16,199 nt of DNA. Source: a bacterium (GTDB lineage Bacteria; Gemmatimonadota; Gemmatimonadetes; Gemmatimonadales; Gemmatimonadaceae). The stretch's first letter is position 1. Each line of letters starts with the position of its first letter. The DNA lies in the NCBI GenBank assembly GCA_021802745.1, contig JAJZRK010000058.1, positions 1-16,199 on the forward strand, read 5' to 3'. This document shows positions 1 to 7,043 of this stretch, in pieces. The notes below the pieces were generated by a model, which saw only the letters and a list, made by a program, of their open reading frames with translations, was not told the DNA's origin and ran no database searches. A program made the translations under genes and the position numbers.

Positions 1-2103
1 ACGACGCACAACGAGATTCCCGAGAACAACAACAGCATCTACGCGCCGTACACCATCGCGCTCTTCTCGAAGCCCGAGAATGCGCAGTGCGACGCGTCGA
101 AGACCAGCGCCAGCGACCCGACGTACGGCTCGTTGGGCAACGGCCTCTGCAAGGGGGCGGGCAACCCGACCGGCGCCAGTTCCTTCGGCACCATGAACGA
201 GCTGCTGCAGTACAGCATCAAGCAGGACGCCAGGCACTTCAACGGGCGCCTGCGCGGCAGCTACGTGCCGTCGGCGGATCTCAATTTCGACGGCACTTTC
301 GGCATTGACTTCACGTCGCAGCGCTCCACCACGTTCCTGCCGTTCGGCAACAACGTGGACCGGCGCACCAACCGCGCCAACGCGGGCTTGGCGAACGTCG
401 ATGACCGGACGCACCAAGAGGTCACCATGAGCGTGAATGGCGGGTGGACCCACGCCCTCCTGAGCAATCTCTCATCGAACCTGATCTTCGGCGCCCAGGG
501 CTTCCTGACCCGCGAGAACGACGAGTCGGGTTCCAATCAGGGCTTTCCCGGCCCAGGCATCGAGGTCGTCGGCGGCGGGTCCAGTCCGCGCGTCTTCGAG
601 TCGTTCAGCTCGGTGGTGAATGCCGGATTCTTCGCGCAGGAACAGATGGGTTACCGCGACTGGGTCTTCACCACGTTCGGCGGCCGCTACGACTACAACA
701 GCGCCTTCGGCAAGACGTCAGGCGGCGTCTTCTATCCACAGGCGTCGCTGTCCGTGATTCCGTCGGACCGCCCCTCGTGGCGCGACAGCTTCCTTGGCAC
801 CTACGTCTCGACCTTTCGCGTGCGTGCCGCATGGGGACGGGCCGGACGACAGCCCGGCGCGTTCGACAAGCTGACCACGTACGGCCCGCTCACCTCCACG
901 ACGGGCGGCGGCCTCGTGCCGGCGAACCTCGGCAACCCGAACCTGAAGCCGGAAATCAGCACGGAGTGGGAACTTGGCGCCGAGTTCGGGCTCCTCGACA
1001 ACCGCTGGTCGGTGGACGTGACGCGTTGGGCGCGCGACCTGAAGGACGCGCTGGTCGCCCGGCAGTTCCCGGTCACTGGTGGCTTTTCCGCCCTGCAGCT
1101 CGACAACATCGGCGGTATGTCCGCGTGGGGCTGGGATCTCAAGCTCAAGGGGTTCGTGGTCAACCGGCCGAACCTGTCGGTGGACGTCTATGGCAACACC
1201 GCGTTCCTCAGCCAGCTCGTCACCAGCCTCGGCGGCGCCCCGCCGCTCAAGGTCGGCGGCAGCTACCCGCGCTACCGCAACTTCATCAAGGAAGGGTACG
1301 CGCCGGGCGCGTTCTTCGGCGCGAAGCTTCCCGACCCGTGCGCGGCCGGCCAGACCAAGACGGCCGGTGGCGGCGTCTGCCTGCAGCCAGGGCAGTTGCC
1401 GTTCGACACCAACAAGGACGGCATTCCCGACACCGAGAGCCAGCTGCTCGCGTATCTCGCGACGCCGCGGCAATTGGGGGCGCTGCCACCCATGCTCGCC
1501 GACGACAACAACAACAAGGACTTCCTCGATCATTACAGCGGGAAGCCGCTTCCCGACTTCCAGGGATCGTTTGGCGGCTCGGTGACGTTCCGCCGGAACT
1601 GGCGGCTCTCCACCAACCTCGAGTACCGGTTCGGGCACTATACCATCTCGGATCTCACCGACGCCTTCCGCACCTCCAGCCCGTCGAACGGCGGGAACAC
1701 CAAGCTCCGCGCATTCACGGAGGCGGCGATCCTCAATCCGGCGAGCACGCCGGAGCAGCGGCTCGAGGCCGCCAAGGTGTACGCCTACAAGCTGGCGGCG
1801 CTGTCGCCGTTCGACGGCCTGAACCAGCAGTTCCGCGGCGACTTCCTGCGCTGGAGGGAGCTGTCGCTTACATACACCGCGCCGTCCGACTGGGCCAGCG
1901 CCGTGGGCGCCAGCGACATGGCAGTCACCTTCTCGGCGCGCAACTTTGCCCTCTGGACGAAGTACCCGGGCGTGGACCCGGAGATCAACGTCTTCGGCCG
2001 CGACAGCGGCGGCGGCACCAACAGCAACTTCGGCGAGTCGATCGACGCATTCGGCTTTCCGATCCCGCGCCGCTTCGCCATCAACGTGCGGGTGGGCTTC
2101 TGA
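1..2103 (+). CDS. SusC/RagA-type TonB-dependent outer-membrane transporter, C-terminal part
   Basis: The frame is open from the first base, so the gene starts before the window; 700 residues are visible and the signal peptide, carboxypeptidase-like domain and plug are missing. What is seen is barrel sequence: alternating aromatic/polar strands, the region FRVRAAWGRAGRQPG followed by LGNPNLKPEISTEWELG (a typical late-barrel signature of the family), ALWTKYPGVDPEIN, and a last strand ending RRFAINVRVGF with a terminal Phe. Family members form the outer-membrane channel that, with a SusD lipoprotein lid and TonB energy, imports oligosaccharides, peptides or other large nutrients; the substrate cannot be read here. 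Extracellular loops carry two Cys pairs (around bases 90-155 and 1336-1380) and a DTNKDGIPDTE calcium-loop-like stretch. The stop TGA shares its A with the ATG of the SusD gene, so the two are translationally coupled. The identification is strong. Confidence 0.93.
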   Translation, partial: TTHNEIPENNNSIYAPYTIALFSKPENAQCDASKTSASDPTYGSLGNGLCKGAGNPTGASSFGTMNELLQYSIKQDARHFNGRLRGSYVPSADLNFDGTFGIDFTSQRSTTFLPFGNNVDRRTNRANAGLANVDDRTHQEVTMSVNGGWTHALLSNLSSNLIFGAQGFLTRENDESGSNQGFPGPGIEVVGGGSSPRVFESFSSVVNAGFFAQEQMGYRDWVFTTFGGRYDYNSAFGKTSGGVFYPQASLSVIPSDRPSWRDSFLGTYVSTFRVRAAWGRAGRQPGAFDKLTTYGPLTSTTGGGLVPANLGNPNLKPEISTEWELGAEFGLLDNRWSVDVTRWARDLKDALVARQFPVTGGFSALQLDNIGGMSAWGWDLKLKGFVVNRPNLSVDVYGNTAFLSQLVTSLGGAPPLKVGGSYPRYRNFIKEGYAPGAFFGAKLPDPCAAGQTKTAGGGVCLQPGQLPFDTNKDGIPDTESQLLAYLATPRQLGALPPMLADDNNNKDFLDHYSGKPLPDFQGSFGGSVTFRRNWRLSTNLEYRFGHYTISDLTDAFRTSSPSNGGNTKLRAFTEAAILNPASTPEQRLEAAKVYAYKLAALSPFDGLNQQFRGDFLRWRELSLTYTAPSDWASAVGASDMAVTFSARNFALWTKYPGVDPEINVFGRDSGGGTNSNFGESIDAFGFPIPRRFAINVRVGF

Positions 2104-3422
2104 TGAGGACCTTCATGCGCAACTTCATCGCGCCCCGCGCCTGGTCACGGGGCATCACCGCCGGCGTCGTCATCATGGCGCTGGGCGCGTGCTCCAGCAT
2201 TCTCGATGTGAAGAACCCGAACAACGTCCCCGAGTCGGCCCTGGAGAACCCGGCGTCGGCCGACGCACAGGCCAATGGTACGCTGGCGTCGCTCGTCCGC
2301 ATGCTGTCGGGCACCACGGTGCCCTACGCCGTGGCCACCGACGAGCTGGACTGGATCGGCTCGCGCGACGCGTGGCTCGATCTCGAGACGGGAGGGCTGG
2401 GGAATTATCTCAACGAGTTCACCGATGGCGCCTTTCCGAACGTTGGCACCGCGCGCTACCTTGCCGACCAGACCATCGCCAACCTCGAAGCATTCGACAA
2501 GGCGGGCAAGCTGGTCAACCGGCAGTCGCTGGCGCGGGCCTACCTGTACGCTGCCGTCACGTACGCGTCCATTGCCGACATGTACGACGACTTCGCCTTC
2601 TCCTCGAAGACGACGCCGGCCGCTCCGGTGGGGCGCGCCAACATGAGCAAGCTCTATGACACGGCGATTTCGTACCTCGACAAGGCGCTGGTGATCGCCA
2701 CCGCCTCGACGGACCGGTACAACATCACCGCGTACCGGGCCCGTGTGAAACACGCCAAGGGCGTCTGGGCCAAGATCTCGCCCAAGGGGACCGTGAACAC
2801 CGCCAGCCCGCTCGTCAACGACGCGGGCGCCGTGGCCGATGCCAATGCGGCTCTCGCCCTCGCCGGCGGCGATGCGAAGTTCAACCTCGTGAATAATCTC
2901 GAGGCGACGGCCGGCATCAACATCTGGTTCGAGGTGAACGGGCGCAACGAGCACCGGGTCGGTGCGGCCTACACGAATCTCAAGGACCCGATCTCCGGCG
3001 CCACGGACCCCACCACGACCGCTTCGCTGGCGGCGTTCAAGGCCTTCGGCACGCAGTCGGGGACGCTGTGGATCACGAGCAACCGCGAGCTGCGGCTGAT
3101 CCTGGCCGAGGCCGCCCTTGCCGCGGGCAACACGGCCGAGTTCACGGCACAGATCAACACGGTGCGTGCGCTGGACGGCAAGCCGGCGTACGCGGCGCAG
3201 ATCCCCGCGCAGCAGATGCTCGTGTACGAACGGCAGGCGCAGCTGTGGCTCATGCGCCGACGGCTCGAAGACATGTACCGGTTCGGTCTCACCGATCCCA
3301 AGTGGTCGAACAACCCGAACTTCGAGTCGGCGTTCACCGTCAAGGGACTGCTGTTCCCGATTCCGAACGTGGAGCGACTGGGGAATCCGTGCATCGAGAA
3401 CCCGTCGAAATGCAGCAAGTGA
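2103..3422 (+). CDS. SusD/RagB-family nutrient-binding outer-membrane lipoprotein
   Basis: This 439-residue protein is the partner of the upstream SusC. The ATG at 2103 overlaps the SusC stop (TGATG); a longer open frame runs upstream inside susC but is only an overlap artefact. The N-terminus is a lipoprotein signal ending in the lipobox LGAC with Cys30, then SSILDVKNPNNVPESAL, the usual start of a mature SusD. The C-terminal half shows the helical TPR-like pattern of the family: LRLILAEAALAAGN, AQINTVRALDG, an ERQAQLWLMRRRLEDMYRFG segment, and the closing GLLFPIPNVERLGNPC. In the family the protein sits on the SusC barrel at the cell surface, binds substrate and opens like a lid. It is somewhat shorter than Bacteroidetes SusD proteins (usually 500 or more). 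Substrate unknown. Confidence 0.93.
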   Translation: MRTFMRNFIAPRAWSRGITAGVVIMALGACSSILDVKNPNNVPESALENPASADAQANGTLASLVRMLSGTTVPYAVATDELDWIGSRDAWLDLETGGLGNYLNEFTDGAFPNVGTARYLADQTIANLEAFDKAGKLVNRQSLARAYLYAAVTYASIADMYDDFAFSSKTTPAAPVGRANMSKLYDTAISYLDKALVIATASTDRYNITAYRARVKHAKGVWAKISPKGTVNTASPLVNDAGAVADANAALALAGGDAKFNLVNNLEATAGINIWFEVNGRNEHRVGAAYTNLKDPISGATDPTTTASLAAFKAFGTQSGTLWITSNRELRLILAEAALAAGNTAEFTAQINTVRALDGKPAYAAQIPAQQMLVYERQAQLWLMRRRLEDMYRFGLTDPKWSNNPNFESAFTVKGLLFPIPNVERLGNPCIENPSKCSK

Positions 3423-3441
3423 CGTAGACTTCGCGCGGTGC

Positions 3442-3478
3442 CGCGGAGCGGGCCAGCCATCATCGCGCCCGCTCCGCG
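3442..3478 (+). terminator. Strong GC hairpin after the SusC/SusD pair
   Basis: CGCGGAGCGGGC (3442-3453) and GCCCGCTCCGCG (3467-3478) form a perfect 12-bp stem with a 13-nt loop, starting 20 bases after the SusD stop. No U-tract follows, so it is either a non-canonical terminator or an mRNA-stabilising 3' hairpin. The position between two genes favours a transcript end. Confidence 0.55.
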
Positions 3479-3517
3479 TGTGCCGTTCTCCCGCCATACC
3501 TTCTCACCCGGCTCCCC

Positions 3518-3982
3518 ATGCGCCGCGTTCGACGTTCTACGGCCGCTGCACTCGCGCTGAGTGTGCTGCTTGCCAACTCGGCCTGTTACTACTATCAGCC
3601 CGTTGTCGGCGCGGCGCGTCCCGGCAGCGTGCGCATTGAGCTGACGAGCGAGGGCACGGCCGAGCTCGCGCGTTCCCTCGGTCCCAGTGTGCGCGCCATC
3701 ACGGGCGAGCTGGTCGAATGGCGAGCGGGCGACACGCTCGTGGTGGTCCCGCAGTGGGTGCGCACGTCCGGCGGCATGGCGCAGCCGTGGATCGGCGAAG
3801 GCGCCGTGTCCATTGCGCGCTCCGACCTGCGCACCCTCGACGAACGGCGGTTCAATCGCCGTCGCACCACCCTCATGGCAGCTGGCGTCACCGCGGGGCT
3901 CGTGTCCATCGCCATCGCAGCGCTCAAGAGCGGCGGCGCGCATGGCGGCGTCAGCGCGGGTGGAGGCACTCCCGCCCGTTAG
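3518..3982 (+). CDS. Small lipoprotein-like protein of unknown function
   Basis: This is a 154-residue protein I do not recognise. It begins MRRVRRSTAAALALSVLLAN followed by SACYYYQP: a basic n-region, a hydrophobic stretch and a Cys at residue 23, read as a lipoprotein signal, although Asn at -3 makes the lipobox imperfect. Residues 30-110 look like a small beta-rich domain (VRIELTSEGTAELARSLG, ITGELVEWRAGDTLVVVPQ). A second hydrophobic helix near residues 117-134 (TLMAAGVTAGLVSIAIAAL) is followed by a Gly/Ala-rich tail. No Shine-Dalgarno is visible before the ATG. It follows susCD on the same strand but behind the hairpin, so a functional tie is uncertain. A surface or periplasmic envelope protein is the most that can be said. 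Confidence 0.7.
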   Translation: MRRVRRSTAAALALSVLLANSACYYYQPVVGAARPGSVRIELTSEGTAELARSLGPSVRAITGELVEWRAGDTLVVVPQWVRTSGGMAQPWIGEGAVSIARSDLRTLDERRFNRRRTTLMAAGVTAGLVSIAIAALKSGGAHGGVSAGGGTPAR

Positions 3983-4464
3983 CCCGGAAATCTCACGCGT
4001 TGTCAACAGCGGCCCTTGGTGGCATAAAGAGTTTGTCGAGAACGCTTTATCCCAACACACAAGGACCGCGGGTATGCGTACAGAGTGTCCGGCAGGGACG
4101 CTGCAGTTTCAAGCGGTGGCGCGGCGCACGGTGCAGCGGACTTGTTTGCGCAGGTCCACGCGGCGCTGCGACGAGGCTGAGTCGCTGACGGTCGCTCACG
4201 AAACTTCGCTTGCCCGCTGCGCATCCCTCGCGCGGCACCCCCTGACGTCGCCGCAGGTACCGAAAAAGCCGCCCGCACCCCGCGGAGGCCCACCACAGCA
4301 CCAGCCCGGCGCGCCACGGGACAGTTCCACGCGCTCCCCCACCAAACCGAGCGCTTGCTTACCCCGCATTTCACCCGACGTGAGAATTCCGGGCCAGGGT
4401 GTCGACGGATTCACCGGCTCGCCTCCACCGGCTCGACTCACCGGCTCGACTCACCGGCTCGTAC
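3983..4464. other. Non-coding gap between convergent genes
   Basis: There are 482 bases between the end of the small lipoprotein gene and the stop of the GGDEF-EAL gene. Open frames exist here on both strands, but their translations are Arg/Pro/Ala-rich and have no family look. The region holds an inverted repeat, ATAAAG at 4024-4029 and CTTTAT at 4045-4050 with a 15-nt spacer, and at its right end the tandem repeat array described separately. No tRNA, insertion sequence or classical terminator was seen. Confidence 0.6.
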
Positions 4465-4487
4465 TCACCGGCTCGTACTCACTAGCG
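4412..4487. repeat. Five tandem copies of CACCGGCTCG, 13-14 bp period
   Basis: The core CACCGGCTCG occurs at 4412-4421, 4426-4435, 4439-4448, 4452-4461 and 4466-4475, with steps of 14, 13, 13 and 14 bases. A decayed sixth copy (CACTAGCG) lies at 4480-4487. The spacers are CCTC, ACT, ACT and TACT. The array crosses the stop codon of the GGDEF-EAL gene (4465-4467), so the last residues of that protein come from repeat sequence. Confidence 0.9.
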
Positions 4488-6945
4488 TCTCCACTAAACG
4501 GTGACCGTCATGACGCGCCGCGTGTTCATGGCCCGGCGACGCCGGATACTTCTCGGGCCGCGATTGGATGCGGAGCGAATGGTCATCCGCCGTCGGATAG
4601 GTCTTCAGGTAGCGTGAGATCTGTTCAGCCGGGACCGGTTCGCTGAAGAGGAATCCCTGGACTTCGTCGCACCGCTTGTCCCTGAGAAAATCAAGCTGGG
4701 CCACGGTTTCCACCCCTTCGGCCACCACTTGCAGGTTCAGGCTCGCCGCCATGGCGATGATGGCAGTCGCGATCGCCGCGTCGGTGGGATTCTTCTCAAG
4801 GTCCTTGATGAAGGATTTGTCGATTTTCAGCGAGCTGACGGAAAACCGCTTGATGTAGGCCAACGAGGAATAGCCGGTTCCGAAATCGTCGATGGCGACA
4901 TGGATTCCCATCCCCGTGATTTCCTTGAGCACACTGGCCGCCAAATCCGGGCTCTGCATGACGACCGTCTCGGTGATCTCGAATTCAAGGGACTCCGGGC
5001 TCATGCCGGCCTCGGCCAGAATGGCTTTGACCCTCGACGCGAACGACGGCTGCTGGAGTTGGTACCCGGAAAGGTTGACCCCGATCCTGATATTCGGCAG
5101 ACCTTCACGCCGCCAGGCGGTATGCTGTTCGGCGACCCGGCGCAGCACCCAGTCGCCCAACGGCAGGATGAGGCCGGTTTCCTCGGCGAGAGGAACAAAC
5201 TCGTTCGGACTGAGCAGGCCGAGATCGGGGTGATTCCACCGCAGCAGCGCCTCCATGGAGGTTATGCCGCATGTGCCTGGATGATGCTTGGGCTGGTAGT
5301 AGACCCGGAGTTCATTCTCTGCCAGCGCTCTCTGGAGGTCGGTGGCCTGCAGCAAGCGGTGGCTCGCGTCCTCGTCCATCTGTGGATTGTAGAACACGAA
5401 GGTGTTCCGTCCACCGCGCTTCGCCTGGTACATCGCGGTGTCGGCCTTCCTGAGGAGAATTTCCGGATCCTCGCCGTCCATGGGGAACATGCTGATGCCC
5501 ATGCTGGCGGTGACGAACAGCTCGTGGCCTTCGATGTCGAAACACGTCGCGAGGGGCTTGAGCAGCTTGGCCGCGAGCGCGCTCACGTCCTTCACGCTGT
5601 TGAGGTTCACCAGCGCCACCACGAATTCGTCGCCGCCGAGGCGACAGACGGTGTCCACCTCGCGCACGGCTGCCTTAAGCCGTCTGCCCACCGCCTTCAG
5701 CAGTTCATCCCCGGCCAGGTGGCCTCGCGTGTCATTGATCAGTTTGAAGCGATCCAGGTCGAGGAACAGCAGGGCGGCCTGCTTGTGGTCCCGCCGGGCC
5801 ATGTCCAGGGCACTCTGGATACGGCCCATCGACGTCGACCGGTTCGGGAGGCCGGTCAGGGAATCGAAGTGCGCCAGTCGGAAGAGCTGCCGTTCCGCGG
5901 CCTTCCGCTCGGTGACATCGCGACAGATGCACCAGACCACCTGCGACGCCCCCGCCCTGGAGGTGCAGGTGATATTGCCCTCCACCGAGATGCGCGACCC
6001 GTCTTTCGCGATCAGGTCCCCCTCGAGGACGGTGCCCTTTTCTCCGCTCAGCGCGCGCCGGAATTCGATGAGGCGGCGCGACTGCTGGTCGAGCTCCACC
6101 AAGTCCTGGAAACGCATGGTCGCGAGTTCGTCCGCACTGTAGCCCATCTGATCCTGCCACGCCGGATTCACGAACAGGAACCGTCCATCGGCGGAACAGC
6201 TGAAGATGAGATCGTTCGCGTTGTCGAGGAAATTCCGCAACCGTTCCTGGCTCAGGCCGAAGGCCATGTGCTCCTTCCGGATCACGGACATGAAGTAGGC
6301 CGTGATGAGCGCGACGGCGCTGTTGAGAATCGCGACCCAGCACAGGATCAGCAGCAGGAAGTGCCCATCATAGGGCAAAGCCGCCGGCAGGAACGGCATC
6401 TGGACGGGGTCGATCACTTTCGCGAAGTGCCCCGCCAGGAGCACTCCGTAACACGCTCCCCCGACGGCGCCCACCATCCAGACATCCTTCTGCCTCGGCA
6501 GGAGAAACGCGGCCTCGATGGTGACCAGCAGATAGACGGGCCAGAACCAGCTCACGGCGCCTCCGCTGAACTGGATCACTACGGTCACGAACATCAGGTC
6601 CAGAACGATCTGGAGGTGGTCCACCCATCGCAGATTCCGCACGGCCTCGTAGTGGAATTGGAAGACGAGGTTATAGGACGCCACCACTGCGGTGGCCAGC
6701 ACGAGGAACAGCAGTTGTGGCTTCGTGAGGAAAAGCGGGACGCCGTCGGAAGCAAGGAGGGCCGTGGCGAAGAGGCCATAAATGCCCAGGATCGCCAGCA
6801 TGATCCACCGCATCTTGGCCACCAGAATGGAGCGGAGACGGGGGCTCGCCCAATGGCTTCGTTCAAGCGAGGGATGTCGTGACCTGCCGTCACTCTCGGG
6901 AAGAGATTCCAGTAGATCCATGGGCAAGCTGCTAGCCGACGTCAT
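4465..6945 (-). CDS. Membrane PAS-GGDEF-EAL cyclic-di-GMP enzyme
   Basis: This 826-residue protein starts at the ATG at 6945. A GTG nine bases earlier is also open, but it lies inside the AGAGGTG Shine-Dalgarno that serves this ATG. Order: about six membrane helices (residues 45-220), a PAS sensor (about 235-347, ending CRDVTERK), a diguanylate cyclase domain (350-520) and a phosphodiesterase domain (535-785). The cyclase has an intact GGDEF (437-441) preceded by REVD, an RxxD inhibitory site at the correct five-residue distance. The phosphodiesterase has EALLRW, GVNLSG, EITE, DDFGTGYSSL, KID and AEGVET, so its metal and catalytic residues are present. It could therefore make or degrade c-di-GMP, with direction set by the PAS and membrane input. 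The last 35-40 residues lie outside the EAL fold and run into a tandem repeat. It lies 98 bases after the large cytochrome gene on the same strand. Base composition looks less GC-rich than its neighbours. Confidence 0.93.
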   Translation of the reverse strand: MTSASSLPMDLLESLPESDGRSRHPSLERSHWASPRLRSILVAKMRWIMLAILGIYGLFATALLASDGVPLFLTKPQLLFLVLATAVVASYNLVFQFHYEAVRNLRWVDHLQIVLDLMFVTVVIQFSGGAVSWFWPVYLLVTIEAAFLLPRQKDVWMVGAVGGACYGVLLAGHFAKVIDPVQMPFLPAALPYDGHFLLLILCWVAILNSAVALITAYFMSVIRKEHMAFGLSQERLRNFLDNANDLIFSCSADGRFLFVNPAWQDQMGYSADELATMRFQDLVELDQQSRRLIEFRRALSGEKGTVLEGDLIAKDGSRISVEGNITCTSRAGASQVVWCICRDVTERKAAERQLFRLAHFDSLTGLPNRSTSMGRIQSALDMARRDHKQAALLFLDLDRFKLINDTRGHLAGDELLKAVGRRLKAAVREVDTVCRLGGDEFVVALVNLNSVKDVSALAAKLLKPLATCFDIEGHELFVTASMGISMFPMDGEDPEILLRKADTAMYQAKRGGRNTFVFYNPQMDEDASHRLLQATDLQRALAENELRVYYQPKHHPGTCGITSMEALLRWNHPDLGLLSPNEFVPLAEETGLILPLGDWVLRRVAEQHTAWRREGLPNIRIGVNLSGYQLQQPSFASRVKAILAEAGMSPESLEFEITETVVMQSPDLAASVLKEITGMGIHVAIDDFGTGYSSLAYIKRFSVSSLKIDKSFIKDLEKNPTDAAIATAIIAMAASLNLQVVAEGVETVAQLDFLRDKRCDEVQGFLFSEPVPAEQISRYLKTYPTADDHSLRIQSRPEKYPASPGHEHAARHDGHRLVETLVSTSR

Positions 6946-6951
6946 GCACGA

Positions 6952-6958
6952 CACCTCT
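6952..6958 (-). promoter_or_regulatory. Shine-Dalgarno deciding the start of the GGDEF-EAL gene
   Basis: On the minus strand the sequence reads AGAGGTG, then TCGTGC, then ATG. This is a near-ideal ribosome site with six-base spacing to the ATG at 6945. The upstream in-frame GTG is part of the site itself. Confidence 0.65.
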
Positions 6959-7043
6959 GAGCAAGGAAAGAAGGATTCGCCACGCGAGGACGCTGATCGT
7001 CGTCACCCCAGCGGGGCCTGGCGGGTTTCATGGCTGGGACGCA

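Noticed and set aside
444..2102. A plus-strand open frame continuous with the SusD gene, suggesting a 992-residue protein
   Set aside because: The part before 2103 is an Arg/Pro-rich out-of-frame reading of susC. The real SusD begins at the TGATG overlap with a lipoprotein signal.
2145..3497. A 450-residue minus-strand frame opposite SusD
   Set aside because: It is an Arg/Val/Gly-rich mirror of a GC-rich gene with no domain features.
4003..4374. Minus-strand frame of 123 codons in the convergent gap
   Set aside because: It is rich in Arg, Ala, Ser and Cys with no signal, domain or ribosome site, and it overlaps no conserved context.
4412..4487. The tandem array as a CRISPR
   Set aside because: The units are 10 bp with 3-4 base spacers, far too short for repeats and spacers, and no cas genes are present.
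4729..6882. A 717-residue plus-strand frame opposite the GGDEF-EAL gene
   Set aside because: It is an antisense shadow; the minus strand carries complete PAS, GGDEF and EAL motifs.
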